Shown: in pieces, positions 36,231-48,290 of the stretch
Numbering within the stretch: position 1 is the first letter of the stretch
Layout: each line of letters begins with the position of its first letter
Assembly: GCA_018907035.1 (NCBI GenBank)
Contig: JACCIC010000035.1
Coordinates: 930,001-994,000, forward strand
Direction of reading: 5' to 3'
Length of the DNA stretch: 64,000 nt
Source: Sycobia sp. Sy_11
Taxonomy: Eukaryota; Arthropoda; Insecta; Hymenoptera; Epichrysomallidae
Translations under genes and position numbers: made by a program
Notes under the pieces: model-generated
Seen by the model: only the letters and a program-made list of their open reading frames with translations
The model's database searches: none
What the model was told of the DNA's origin: nothing

Positions 36231-37200
36231 AATCACTCAATCATTGAAATGTTAAAACTGCTCGATTCGTTTTTGAACAAACATGCCATCTGTTATTTTA
36301 TTTTGATAGACGTGAATACTGGTTCGATGTTTTTTTTTATTGTTTCATTAAAATTTATATGTTCTAAATAGTAATTCAAAAGCAATTTTCACCTGTAGAT
36401 AGCAAATTTAATTAAGCATTGTCGTTTTAAACGTTAAAAAAATCATTTTCTAATTAAACAATAGTACATTCTGATATTCTCAATTGATAATTAAATAATT
36501 GAAAAATATTTAATTATACTATTAAGTAAAGTACATCATCATTTTCGGACTTCGAAAAAATGAAAGTAATACGAAACTTATTATATCTAAATTTTGATTA
36601 ATGTTTCTTGGTCGAATTGATAATTATGCAAGCTATGTTACATTTGCATAAATTATTTCATCATAAAAAGAATGGAATCTAAATTTCAGTGATACGTTAA
36701 ACATTGTGAAACATTTTATATGCTACGGGATGAACATTGTTCATCGAATTATTCAAAATATTATGATCGGGACAGATGTAGTAAAGGTGCATACATCACA
36801 GATATTTTATTCCTCTATATGTATTAAATATATTATTGTTAACGACTATTTATAGTTCTGTCCATATAGATCAAGTACATATGGGCCTTATTTCATTATC
36901 TGTAAAAATTATATTATAAATTATTGTAATAAATATGTTCAGCCTTTATCTGCATTAAATCTGTAATTTCAGTTTCGTGTATTGGAGTCTTTCGTGTATT
37001 TGATCAGTCGGCAATCTATAGCAGACTAGCTGCGTTTACTTAAAAAACTAAGTATTTCCAATTAATCGAGCAAGATGACTGCTAGATCTATTGCCAATAA
37101 TTGAGCCATGTAGTTATAAATTGCAACAAAAAATCGCCAATTTTTTCTAGCAAACTTAAATAAGTCGCGTCGTAGCTCATCCAATTCTCATCGACTGTAA
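36231..37200. other. AT-rich linker, nothing seen
   Basis: AT-rich, no gene, no array. Confidence 0.6.
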
Positions 37201-37467
37201 ATTTATACTCCTAGTTACAAAACACCCTCTACTTGGCCGCGAGTCGCAATTCCACGTCCAAACTTCGATCCAAATACGTATATAGGGGATATTTACGCGA
37301 TCGGGACGAGAGGCCGAACAGCGCTCGCTCGCATTGTTACGAGGCTCGCTCGTCTCTGCGCCTCGAAAAACGGCAGCGCACCGGTACGTTATAGGTATCG
37401 CAGCGAGCCGTGGAAAATTTTAATTAACAGTCGTTCGTAAAGCAAGAGGCGGCGCGTTGGCACAGGT

Positions 37468-37469
<2 letters not shown>

Positions 37470-37509
<40 letters not shown>
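37470..37509. repeat. (CG)n-(CA)n microsatellite
   Basis: Short CG run, then about 17 CA units. Confidence 0.9.
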
Positions 37510-37512
<3 letters not shown>

Positions 37513-39202
37513 TATACAGGAACACGCAGCCGAGCAGCGATTTCGCAATAGAGTCGTCGGCGCGAACACAGGAGGGAGCGGATCTTGGGCTATACGCTCT
37601 GGAACAATGCGAGGCCAACCCCCCTCCCCGCCCCCGCCAGGCTCTCAGCGCGATGTGCCTCCTCTTCCCTCTTGCGGCTCCCCGCGCCCGCTCCCGCGCC
37701 CGCTCCGCGCGCCGCTCGCCGTACACTCGGTCGCGCCCGTAGGTAGATACGCGTCGGCAGATACAATAGCAGTCAATAATGCGTGTGATTTGTGCAATAG
37801 GCGGCTATTGCGCGCGCAGCCGGCGCCGCGAGCTGGGGGCCCGGCGCGGCGTTATATCCGACGCCGTGAAATCGTTCCGGCTCGGAACACGCGCGCGCTC
37901 GGCGCACCATGTGCGGCAGGACCGAGAGCGTGTCTGCTTCGGCCCCCCCCCCTCCCGCCCCCGGCCCCATCGGTGCGCTTACGCCCGTGTATACCTATAT
38001 ACACGCACTCGGTGTCGTACTCTCGTTATTATTACCTTCGCGCTGTCTCCCGATTGTCGCGCGCGGCCTTCCCCTCTGTATATGCGCGTACCGCTCTGCC
38101 CGCCCCCTCCCCCAGTCACTTCCCTCCGCACGTCGAGTCCCCGTCAATTTTCTAATTACCGCGCTCTATATATGTGGAATGCACCGAATAAACTCGCCCC
38201 GCCTCGGTGTCCCGCCATAGGCCTTTTATTCTTTTTTCCTTTCTGTTTGTCAGCCTTCCTTCTTTATTCGCGTTTCATCTCCGTCCATCAAATTAATTTA
38301 TTTCGCAATTACTCGTTTTCTCTCCCATCTCTCTTTGAAAGAACTACTCCTGCCTAGTCCTGTTATTGTTTACCCCATTAATATATGTATATAAGACCTG
38401 TACGATTTTAAACCCGAGCAGTTGGCATCTCGAGGTAAAAACAAAAAAAAGAACAAAATAATGAAAAGGAAATTGCGAGAAAAAGGGAAAAATCCGGAGT
38501 TAATTAATTATTTGGACTCTGGATTGCCGTAATCAGCTAAAATCTTTCGGAAGGTTGCGTGCAAGGAAATGCGCCAAGTACGCGAGCATCGCATTGCGAA
38601 TCAATTTGAGAGGGGAGCAAAAAGTAACGCTGGGCAATCTGCTGGCTTTCCACGTATCTTGGAATAATAAATAGTACGGAGTTGGGGGATAAGGGAGCGC
38701 GGCGAATAATTCAATAATCCGCCGGGAAAGAGAGTTTTAAAGCGTTATTTATCGTTGCATAACATGCCAGGAGCCCCTTAAACCGTACAATACCTCATCT
38801 TTTTATACGACTGCCTCACGTGGCCGCGCGCGAAAAAAGCCGGGGTGGCGCGCGAATAATTTGAATAAAAAACTGCGCGTACGTACGCCCTCGACGCGGT
38901 CCGGCGCGATATCGAGCAGGGAGCGCGCTCGCGGCCGGTCGTGAGTCGGCGGGGGGGGGGAGGCGGGCGGGGGCAGCGTCGACGCGCCGACGACTGCCGC
39001 AGTGCAGCGCTGCGACAGTGACGCAGCGGCGAGTGTATCGACGATGCACGCGTACGCGCTCGCCCGGGCGGATATGGGCGCGAGGAGGGGCGACGCGCGG
39101 GCGGGCGGGAGTGGGGTGGCGGGGGTAGTTGCATCGGGCCGCGCTCGAGCGCATATGCGTATACGTGCTATATAACCGTCCGGCTCGGTCTGTCTACGCA
39201 CA

Positions 39203-39224
39203 CGCGCGCGCGCGCGCGCGCGCG
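39203..39224. repeat. (CG)n dinucleotide run
   Basis: About eleven CG units, preceded by CACA. Confidence 0.9.
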
Positions 39225-39958
39225 TCCTCTCCCTCGCAGAGCAGATATACGCGCTGGGAGGGGGGCAGGGATAGGATACATATAATTACCGGCGGGAACG
39301 TGCGCGCTCCATTTCACACATCGCGCGCCGTGTGATCGCGTCACACGCCCGACGCCTTCGCTACGCGCTTGCATCATCGATTTCGCGGCGAGCGGTCCGC
39401 CGCCAGCTGACTCCACTGTTTAATCGCTCGTCGCCTCCCCGAATTTTTTGTTTTCAACGCCCTCCGCCTCACCCTCGACACGAATTAATTCCATCGATTT
39501 GCCTTATTTACAAGCCGCGCGTAACAATATGCTTCTCTTTCTAGTTTTTCAAAAATCGTTGAGATTATAATTTTGGCTTCGACAATTGCAGTTGGGTGTA
39601 TATGTAAAAGTAGTTCCTATTGTAATGGTCCGGACCACTGTTCTCACCACAGACGAAGATATTATACGCGCGGTAAAAAGTGAGAACATCTCAAAGCAAA
39701 TATACATTGATATTGTTAAAAATGTAACATAATTCTTAAATTTGAATATATCAAGCTGTTGAACATTGAGCGTGTAATATACCTTCTGCGAACAATGCGC
39801 AACATTGAAAGAGCGCTGCGCATTCGAGCAGACGGCGAACCGAACGAGTCGATAATTATCAATGGCGAAAGCGTCAAAGTGGCAAATACAGCGGAAAAGT
39901 TGGTAATTTTTAATAATGCCGGGTACAAATGAAACGCAGGAAGCTGCGTGCAGGGCTT

Positions 39959-39973
39959 GGGGGGGGGGGGGGG
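39959..39973. repeat. Poly-G (15)
   Basis: Uninterrupted G run on the + strand. Confidence 0.9.
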
Positions 39974-42131
39974 TACGCGATAAAACGTGAGTTGGAGCGT
40001 GTAAAATTCAATCGGCGCTGATGTCGGAGATAGCGAGGGTGATAAATAGCGGATGGCAGGTTCGACGGGCTCATATCAGTGCGGAGCAATTGAACGGCGA
40101 ATGATTCAATTTGCCGGCCCAATGAGTTTGTCAGGTGCCACTCGACGCGCCACTATATATACATGCGTGTTTGTGTGCGCGCGCGCCATTACAGGCACAC
40201 GTATAGGCGCCGCGCCCTCTGTCGCCGCTCGACTCGAGCGCGAGCTCTCGAATCCGATTTGATTTAATATCGCCCATGTGGCTGCGCATTATACTCAGTA
40301 GAAATATCCCCAGATCTCGCAAATTCTCTCCCCGCCCGATACGTACGTACGCGCGCGCGCAGGCGCGCATACGGCAGTCGATTATACGCGCCCCAGCTGC
40401 GATATAATTTAACAACCCGATTGCCGCGCGAGCTGCTCCTCTTTATCGGGCGAATGTTTATTGTGCCATTGTGCCGCGCGCGCGCGCGCAATCATTGCGC
40501 AATTCCCCTCCCATGTTTATTGTCTGCCGCGTTTATTTCGCGCCGATGCTTTTCGAAATCCGGCGACTTTTTCGCTCCTGTAATTGGCCTGCGTCGATAG
40601 ACGCGTGATAAATATCTTTTCGATATTTATTAGCCGCGATGCTCCAATTTGTCCGATCGACGATTTTTCGTTCGAGGAGCTAATTGACGAAATTTACGAT
40701 CTACCGTCCGTATGGGGGAGAGCTCGCGGAACGGATTTTTCGAGCCGCGACGTTGCGGATCGCGTATACGAGATCGCTGGGCGATAAATTCAAGGCGGAG
40801 CCTCCGAATGCGGCGAGACCGCGGGACAAAGTACCCGACCGATTTAGCGGGCGAGCGCCCTCTGCCACGCCGGCTTCGCAGCTCCGGGCCCCGGAAAAAT
40901 ATTTCAGGGCGGGATTAAGAGGACATAAGCTTTGGGGAAAAAAGGTGGCGCGTAAGGCGGCACTCGGCTCAGCGAGGAGAGTGAGAGAGAGAGTGAGGGC
41001 AAGGGAGGACGGAGCGAAGCGGGGGCCGGGGGCTGGAGAGAAGAGAAAGAGCTCGGCCCGGTATAAATTCTAATGTGGCGGGCATTATAATTGCACGGTT
41101 TATACACAGCCGCCGTATAAGAGAGCTACGGCAAGGCGCATCGCGGATACGCGCCCGAACGGGAGATAAAGAGGGTGGCAGCGGCTTGGGGCTGGCGGCG
41201 CGGGGGGGAGGGAGGGGGTAGGCAAGTCCAAGGGGCTGCGAACCAAATTAGCGACGATCATTATTTATGTTTCGCAGAGGAAAAGGGGTTAAAACGGCGG
41301 GCGAACGCATTCGTTAAAGACAAAGGGTAGTTAGGCGGTTTTAAGGGTCCCATACCCATCTCGTACTCAAGTAATGAGCGGCATTTGCGAATTGTTCCCG
41401 GCGATAAAATGCCGATCGAACGTGGAGGGGATCTCCCGGCCTTTCGTCGCGCGCTTCATTTCTATTTCCTTTTACTCATTGCGATTATGCAATCGTCTTT
41501 CGAATGCCTCTAACTCGACATTTTATTTTGATGCACCCTATTTGTACATGAAAACAGATTTTTGATTCCTTGTAAGGTGTAGCAGTATTCTTCAACGAGG
41601 CAAAAACAATTGGACTTTCTGGTACGAAAGGTGCCAAATAGTTATTTTACATTTTAGTGTTATCTTTACAAATTTTTACAACAATTCTTTATAAATTTTA
41701 CAAATTTTCATTTTAGTGTTCTTTGCTAATAAATTTTTTTGCTGTCGCTGCGTAGAAAGTGAGATTCTTAAGGTTTCCCTTCGTTCCCTGAAGACAGATC
41801 GATTTCATGCATCCCGTTTGTGAATCTCCCTCATTTACATGTCGTTTAATTAAGAATTGATAGTGTAATTATTTAATAATTTCTTTAAAATAGTTCAGGA
41901 AACTGAAATTACGATGTAAACTTACGAGAGGTATGCAAAACATTTAGAACTGGATAATTTAGATTTATTATTTCATTAAATTAAATTATTAAAAATATTG
42001 TCTATTAAATATTTTCTTTAGTTTATTACTAGAAAATTAATGTTATGGGTCGTGATAATTTTCATTTTCAGTAACGAATTATTGTAATACAGAAAGTACT
42101 AATCAATAAATAAATACTTCTTTTAAATTAA

Positions 42132-42181
42132 AAACGCTGGTAAAATTTTAATAAATAAACGCTGGTAAGATTTATAATAAA
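42132..42181. repeat. Two-copy 25-bp tandem duplication
   Basis: ACGCTGGTAA occurs at 42134 and 42159 with similar AT-rich flanks; the copies differ by a few bases. Confidence 0.7.
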
Positions 42182-42428
42182 TGCCGAAGTGAAATGTGTA
42201 GATTTTTGTTGTTTTTTTAGTTTTTGAGTTAAAATAATTCAGTACGTATCCACATTTAGAAATTATTCAATTGTTGAATGTGAATCTACCTGATTACGTT
42301 CATATTACAGGAAAATAATGTTTCTTACAATTTTGAATTCATTTTCAATTTATATTTACTTTTTAGTTTTATTTTTTAGTAGTTTTAGTATCAACTTTAT
42401 GAAACTTTAGATTTTTTGCAGTTAGTAG

Positions 42429-42431
<3 letters not shown>

Positions 42432-42477
<46 letters not shown>
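42432..42477. repeat. (TA)n microsatellite
   Basis: TA run of about 46 bp. Confidence 0.92.
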
Positions 42478-42478
<1 letters not shown>

Positions 42479-42948
42479 CAATTATACTAATCAAATTATT
42501 AATTAATATATGTTCTATAAATGTATTTTTATTAGATAACAATACATTTGTGAGTATTTATTTAGTTTTATGACGTAAATCGAATAATAAAAACTTTTTA
42601 TTATTTGCACTTGAATAAAACGAAACATATTATATTATATGTAGTCGTAGCATGTAGTCGTTCTATACAAAAATGCAATAGTTAAAATCTCAAAGTTATA
42701 ATATTTATAATTTAAAAGTTTTTCTTGATATATCATTATATTCATAAGTCAGAGTATCTCGGCTCCGCGTATTTTCAAAAAAAAAACTCTTTGTGTTTCT
42801 GTTGTAATTGAATTAAACTTGTATAATTTTCCATTTCGACCGCGAGCCAGAGTCACGCGGCTCGCCCGCTCGATCCGGGGGTATCGGGCTTTGCCTTTTT
42901 TCTCTCTGTGTTTTTTTTTTTTTTTTTGGCTCCCTCCCCCATTTGCAG

Positions 42949-42971
42949 TCAACGAGACGCGCAGCCGTCAG
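42949..42971 (+). other. Candidate 23-nt microexon
   Basis: On the left is a pyrimidine tract (T17, then GGCTCCCTCCCCC) leading to ATTTGCAG, which ends at 42948. On the right the sequence is CAG|GTAAGT, a full match to the donor consensus. The enclosed 23 nt have no stop in any frame. Twenty-three is not a multiple of three, so inclusion would shift the frame or the exon would be untranslated. No host gene is visible in the window. Confidence 0.35.
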
Positions 42972-43154
42972 GTAAGTTTATCAGCCGCCGCGTCCTGTAA
43001 CGCGTCCCGGTCTGTATGCATTTTTAATATAAGAGGACCGTAAATTTACGGGATGCCATATGACATGTATATGCCCGCACCGTCTGGATTTTATAACGCA
43101 GTTTATGGCGTATAATGCAAACAGAGCAATTCTGATAAGTAGCTATCGCTGCGC

Positions 43155-43168
43155 GCGCGCGCGCGCGG
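43155..43168. repeat. (CG)n dinucleotide run
   Basis: Short CG run. Confidence 0.8.
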
Positions 43169-43210
43169 GCTTAAACACATTTTTCAGCCCGAATCCACCG
43201 CACTCTGACG

Positions 43211-43212
<2 letters not shown>

Positions 43213-43269
<57 letters not shown>
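43213..43269. repeat. (TA)n microsatellite, about 56 bp
   Basis: Uninterrupted TA run. Confidence 0.93.
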
Positions 43270-43272
<3 letters not shown>

Positions 43273-43637
43273 TATACATACTTATACACCGAGAATAAGT
43301 GCAGCTGATAAGCAACAAGTGAGCATTCATTCGGAAGGTTTCGGCACTCCGCGCGCGGATTTCGTTTTATTAATTTAGTGCGCCTCCAAATTTTTATAAT
43401 ATTTGACAATTAATAGCGAGCACCAAAAGCATCGAAATTTATTTTTCCTTTTTTTTTTAAGTTTCAGCCTTTATTATCTAAGCGTACCGCGTATCTCGTA
43501 TATCCCGTTTTAGAAATACTGCGCTCTATTAATTTGGCCGACAACCAGTGGATTCACACGCTTTACAACCGCTGCTCAAAAATATACCGATTTATAGCTT
43601 GATATAGTACTAGACATAATCAGCTATCTCGTATATG

Positions 43638-43640
<3 letters not shown>

Positions 43641-43692
<52 letters not shown>
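43641..43692. repeat. (TA)n microsatellite, about 52 bp
   Basis: Uninterrupted TA run. Confidence 0.93.
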
Positions 43693-43696
<4 letters not shown>

Positions 43697-43919
43697 AAAA
43701 TAAAATTTCCTGCATCCGTATCGGTGCGAGCTAGTTTCAAAGCAATGATTTTACTATTAATAAGTTGATAAGGTTCTATAAAACCATAAAATATTCGACG
43801 TAAAAGAATAGAAAAATACAACTGGGACGTGGCGCCTTTGTACGGAGAATAGAAACGGAGATTGGGAAAGGGAGAAAAGCGAGAAAGAACGATGGACGTC
43901 GGCATCCGATGGCAATGTA

Positions 43920-44260
43920 TCACTTAAATAGCCGATGAAGTCTCCTTATGGCCGGCAAATATAATAAAGTCGAGCTCCATATTTCGGCGCTTATGGCCGC
44001 TAGTCCGGCGTACCCTAAGAAAAACAAGGAGCCGCGCAGAGGAGGCTGGGTGCAGGGTTGGGGAACAGAGTAGGAAAATACTCGTATGCTTATTGTCATA
44101 TTTTCTGATTTTCCGCCAATAAAGCCCATTACTATTTATCAGACTAATGCCTGCTCATGGCCGACATTAACAACAATCTATATACGATACCCGAGGCATT
44201 AGTGACTTCGCATTATTGTGTAAGGAGATATGCCCTTTCAAATTATAGACGAAATTCCGT
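43920..44260. promoter_or_regulatory. Enhancer-like non-repetitive block
   Basis: Contains CCTTATGGCCGG, GCTTATGGCCGC, CGCCAATAAAGCCC and ACTATTTATCAG within 340 bp, with no microsatellite. Repeated TTATGGCC/AATAAA motifs resemble Caudal/Abd-B-class homeodomain sites. This is pattern-based only. Confidence 0.3.
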
Positions 44261-44693
44261 TAATCTTATTTACCGAGATATTATCAACGTTTAATCGCTC
44301 AATAAAAATTTGACAAACGTTGCTAGAATCTCCGTCCTCAGACTATAGAAATAATCCATAACTAGCTGTGAAGAAAAATTTATCCAACGCTTCCTCTATC
44401 TTTGACAGCGCCAGCAAAATTGTGCTCTACAACCCATTTAAAAAGTAGAGCCAGGCAAAATTTTTATTTACAACTGCTGATGGGAATGAGTGCTTATGAG
44501 GTTTTAGATTGGTATTTACAATGCCTCTTTCGGGTCAGACGGACTATAATTTTTATAACAATATTTTCGACCGAAAGCAACAATACTTTAGTTTCTTTTT
44601 AAGAAGTACTTTGAGCGCAGCGCAGTTATTCCCCAGAAGCAAACAGTTTCATATCGCCAGAGGCTTGCTTTACAATACGAGGGTCCCTTAGTC

Positions 44694-44696
<3 letters not shown>

Positions 44697-44739
<43 letters not shown>
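44697..44739. repeat. (TA)n microsatellite
   Basis: TA run. Confidence 0.92.
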
Positions 44740-44743
<4 letters not shown>

Positions 44744-44839
44744 GCTAGCTATGTAGAAAAAGCCGAAGAAAATGCATTTAGGTGAAGTAGGAGTTTTAGC
44801 GAGAAAATACATAGTATAAAACGAAGAAGCGAGTGGAAG

Positions 44840-44863
44840 CGTATATATATATATATATATATA
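44840..44863. repeat. (TA)n microsatellite
   Basis: TA run about 100 bp from the previous one. Confidence 0.9.
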
Positions 44864-45074
44864 AAAGTGCGGGGTGTACATTGGCGAGAGAAGAGCCAAG
44901 ATTTCGCCGCAGTGTGGCGTGTAATATAAACGTCGTAAAATAGGAAGCAGGTGAATCATATAATTCGGAGGCCAGCGCTCGAAGTAATTCGCACCCTCCA
45001 TCGCCACTGCCGCCTTTCTTCTTCTCCTCTTCGAGACGTCGCCCATCTCCCTCCACCTCCCTATCAGACACACA

Positions 45075-45096
45075 CTCTCTCTCTCTCTCTCTTTCT
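45075..45096. repeat. (CT)n tract
   Basis: CT run. Confidence 0.85.
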
Positions 45097-45136
45097 TTGG
45101 CTTTTTCTTTCCCCCGCATTACCGCAACCCTCAAAC

Positions 45137-45137
<1 letters not shown>

Positions 45138-45174
<37 letters not shown>
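45138..45174. repeat. (TA)n-(CA)n microsatellite
   Basis: TA run ending in four CA units. Confidence 0.9.
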
Positions 45175-45835
45175 CGGAAACTTTCGCTGATATCGCACGT
45201 GCAGCTCATATCGCGCGAGTATCGCGAAGGAAAAAGGGCCTCCACTCCGGTGATATATGTACGGATAGTTCCGAGATTCTATTTTATTTGAAACAGATGT
45301 TTCCTTTTTATAGAGCCATGTTTCGGTTTATTAGCTTCTGCGAGCTCCTGCTCTGCCTTTACCTGAACATATACTCACCGAGCGTGCTGATTCATGTACG
45401 GCAAAGCGCAAACATAGCTCTTTAGCTAGGTTATTTTTCATTAATATATATATAGAACTATCGCGATGGCAGAAATATCGTTTTTATCGTTATTAATTTT
45501 TTGAATATAATCAGTTGCCAGGATTATTTAGTAAAACTTCTCCCTCTTTATCATATTTTTGACGAAATTCTTTGATCATACAGCCGTCTCAATAGTTGTT
45601 TAACATGTTTAGCGAATTGCACGCGTCCCAGCTGCTACGTTTCCATTACTTTATTCAGTTTATTCGGGTAAACTTTGCAGTCCATCGTCTCGTTTGCAAG
45701 GAATACACGAAAGAAAAGAAAAAACTCGAGCTAAGTAAACGTTGAGAGAAGATAGGGCAGAATAAATGCACCGGCTTTAAATTCGAAAGAATGGAGACTC
45801 GCCAGCGAGGCGATGTGAAAAAGCGTGGCGGCGCC

Positions 45836-45850
45836 GGGGGGGGGGGGGGG
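45836..45850. repeat. Poly-G (15)
   Basis: Uninterrupted G run, followed by TGGG. Confidence 0.9.
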
Positions 45851-46098
45851 TGGGAGTCGTAGAAAGAGCAACAGAGACTCTTTTCGTTTTCGATCGTTGA
45901 AATTTTTACGATCGGCTTGGCTTGCGCTCCCGCAGCCAAGCATTATATCAGCGTTCGCCCTTGCAGGCGACGAGATAACGAGCTCGCCGCGAGACTGCGC
46001 GTGTAAAAAGTTTCCGCGCCCGCGCCTCTCGCGACGACGCCCGGTCCGATGCTCGCACCGATGCAGGGGGACTCGGCGGCGCGCATCGGTTAGCAGGT

Positions 46099-46146
<48 letters not shown>
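46099..46146. repeat. (TA)n microsatellite, about 48 bp
   Basis: TA run. Confidence 0.92.
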
Positions 46147-46149
<3 letters not shown>

Positions 46150-46979
46150 TATACATATCCTACGTTAAATACAACGCCCCGTTTGTTCGAGCTTTTATTT
46201 GCCCCGGCCCGGCTTATCGCCGGGCTGGCGAACAGGTTGCGCCGTCCCTCTCCTTTCTATATCGAACGACGAGATTTCTCCGCGCCGTACGGCTCCAGCG
46301 GAGAAAACGAAAAATATCGCGCGGCCGGGGCGGAGGAGGAGGAGGAGGAGCAGCGAGCCAAGATAGTCGAAATAAGCCTCCGGTGCTATCGGCGTTATGT
46401 ATAAATACGCGCGTACGCGAGCATGCGCGCGCCCGTGCGCACGCACGAGTGCATAACAAGGGCGTCGCAGCACGGATCCCTATAACCGGGCAAATATTAA
46501 ATTGCCGGGGTCCCAGTCGCGATAGCGCGAGCCTCGTTTTAGGCGCGCTCCTGCGCCGCCCCCTGCGCCCCCTGCGCGCCCTCGAAACCCGCCCGAGCCG
46601 CGAGCGCTCGCCGATAGAATCTTGGCCGTAGCGCTTTTGCCCCATAAACTTTTACAGTCGGCGAAACCGTCGAATTTTATTAGCCCGCGACCGCGACAAC
46701 GGAGATCTGCGCCTCTTTCCCCCCTCGCCCCCCACCGCTCGCCAGGGGCTTCGTCGCGGGGCTTCGTCGAGCGTGGCGGGCGCGCTCACCTCCCGCGTAT
46801 CTATAGGCGTACAAGCCTGCGCGCGCGCGCGCGATATACCCACGGAAAACGAGTTTTCAAATGCCCGACTCTTTCTCATTTCCGGCAGGAAAAATCTTTC
46901 AATTTCCAAGAATAATCGTAAAAAAAGCGAGGTCTCGGGGCGCGGTGAGCAGCGCGCGGGCAGGGGGAGGGAATAGGGA

Positions 46980-47350
46980 GGCTTTAAGATTGATAAAATA
47001 AAACTCCCGGTGCCCGCGGAATTGTTGAATTTAAAGCCCGGGGTTTAATTTAATTTTTTTTCCCGGCCACCAACTTCTAGATTTGAACAATACCCATTTA
47101 TGGCCTCTTGAATAAACGGAACTTTCGGCTTCGTTCCTCTGCTTCTTTTTTTTTTTTGTTTTTTGTTTGTTCAACTTTATTTAGTCCATCTGGAGGGCGC
47201 TCTTTTCAGCGCTTCGAGCCTCTTCCTTTGGCGGTCGGCAAAAGCAAATAGCAGCCAGGCCCGGGATGGACGGACCTTTAAACGCGGTTATCTATAGAAA
47301 TATGGAGCGCGGCAATGGAATTGTTATCCTCCGGGTTTCCCTCCTCTTTT
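46980..47350. promoter_or_regulatory. Enhancer-like non-repetitive block
   Basis: Balanced composition apart from a T-run with TTTG interruptions (about 47148-47170). Contains TTTATGGC at 47097-47104, TTTAAAGCCC, TAATTTAATT, and CGGTTATCTATAG. No coding signal. Confidence 0.3.
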
Positions 47351-47587
47351 TGTTTTTTAGATCAAACGCCATTTCCTTCCGGCGCATTAGCGTGACGCGC
47401 GTGCGGGTCGCTGTGTAAGCCGCACGTACGAGCGCCGGCCGCTTCCACCCGCAAGGAACAGAATCAAAAAGCGCAGTCCCCCAGCGCCCGGGCGGAATTC
47501 AAAAGTTGCGCATCTGCCCGCGACGAGTCCGGTGATCCGCGCGCTCGCTCGGTCGCTCGGTCTCTCGTAGCCGTGTCGCTTCCGCCC

Positions 47588-47611
47588 GCGCCGCCGCCGC
47601 CGCCGCCGCCC
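47588..47611. repeat. (CCG)n trinucleotide repeat
   Basis: About seven CCG units. Confidence 0.9.
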
Positions 47612-48290
47612 CGAGCCCCGTGTTATGCATTAGCCCGCGTCCGCAGAATTACATTCGTGACAGAGGGACAATAGGGCGAGGCGCGGCGCGAGCATATGTC
47701 GGGCGCCGCGCACGCGAGAAGGCAAACGGCGCGGCGGACGGACGGCAAACAAGTTGGCCGCCCGCGTGCGCGGCCTCCTCTCTCGCTGCTGATGCCTCGT
47801 CTCCCCCTGTCCCGCAGAGTCGACGACGCGCTCCCTCGCGATTTGCCTTAGAGTGCCAGCCTCATAATTGCTGGAACGTAACCTGCAGATAATCGCGCGC
47901 GCATACCAAAGTTCCCAGGACGTTTCGTATCGCGGCGCGAGTCGAGTGTAATCGGTAGGAGGCGTGGGCGGTGCGCAAGGAGTAGGCTGGGGGCAGGGGC
48001 AGGGGCGACGAGCATTTAACCCCTATTGTCGCGCGGGCGGGCGCCTCTCCGTCCTCCAGGGGCGCGCACCCGAGGCCTCCTGACCTATACAGGTCCTTTT
48101 GTGCGGAGACTACCGCCGGCGGAACGTCGGCAAGAGCTACTTCGCGCGCGTCGCAAATCGGGCTCGCTCCGACTCCCGGCCCGGTGTTTAGTTTTCTTGG
48201 CTAACTGCCCTCGAGATAGAAGCGCCCACTGAATGTCTCGTTATCGACTGTTATTCTTACGACTAACGGATAGAATTCTACAGTGCTCTC

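Larger units (their letters stand above)
37201..41560. other. CpG-rich island 10 (4 kb)
   Basis: Long CpG-dense region with CA and CG arrays and G/C homopolymers. Non-repetitive blocks of balanced composition at about 38480-38800 and 40560-40800 stand out from the low-complexity background. No gene recognised; large open frames are Arg/Pro/Ala-rich shadows. Confidence 0.55.
41561..42790. other. AT-rich linker
   Basis: AT-rich, no gene. Holds a (TA)n run and two copies of a 25-bp unit. Confidence 0.6.
42791..48290. other. CpG-rich region 11 with enhancer-like blocks
   Basis: About 5.5 kb in which CpG-dense DNA alternates with TA arrays and non-repetitive blocks (43920-44260, 46980-47350). 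The non-repetitive blocks carry CTTATGGCC, CCAATAAAGCCC and TTTATGGC sites. No protein recognised. Confidence 0.5.

Noticed and set aside
47197..47212. Histone-type 3' stem-loop look-alike (CTTTTCAG core)
   Set aside because: Pairing gives only a five-base stem with a six-base loop instead of the six-base stem and four-base loop. No histone gene and no purine-rich downstream element.
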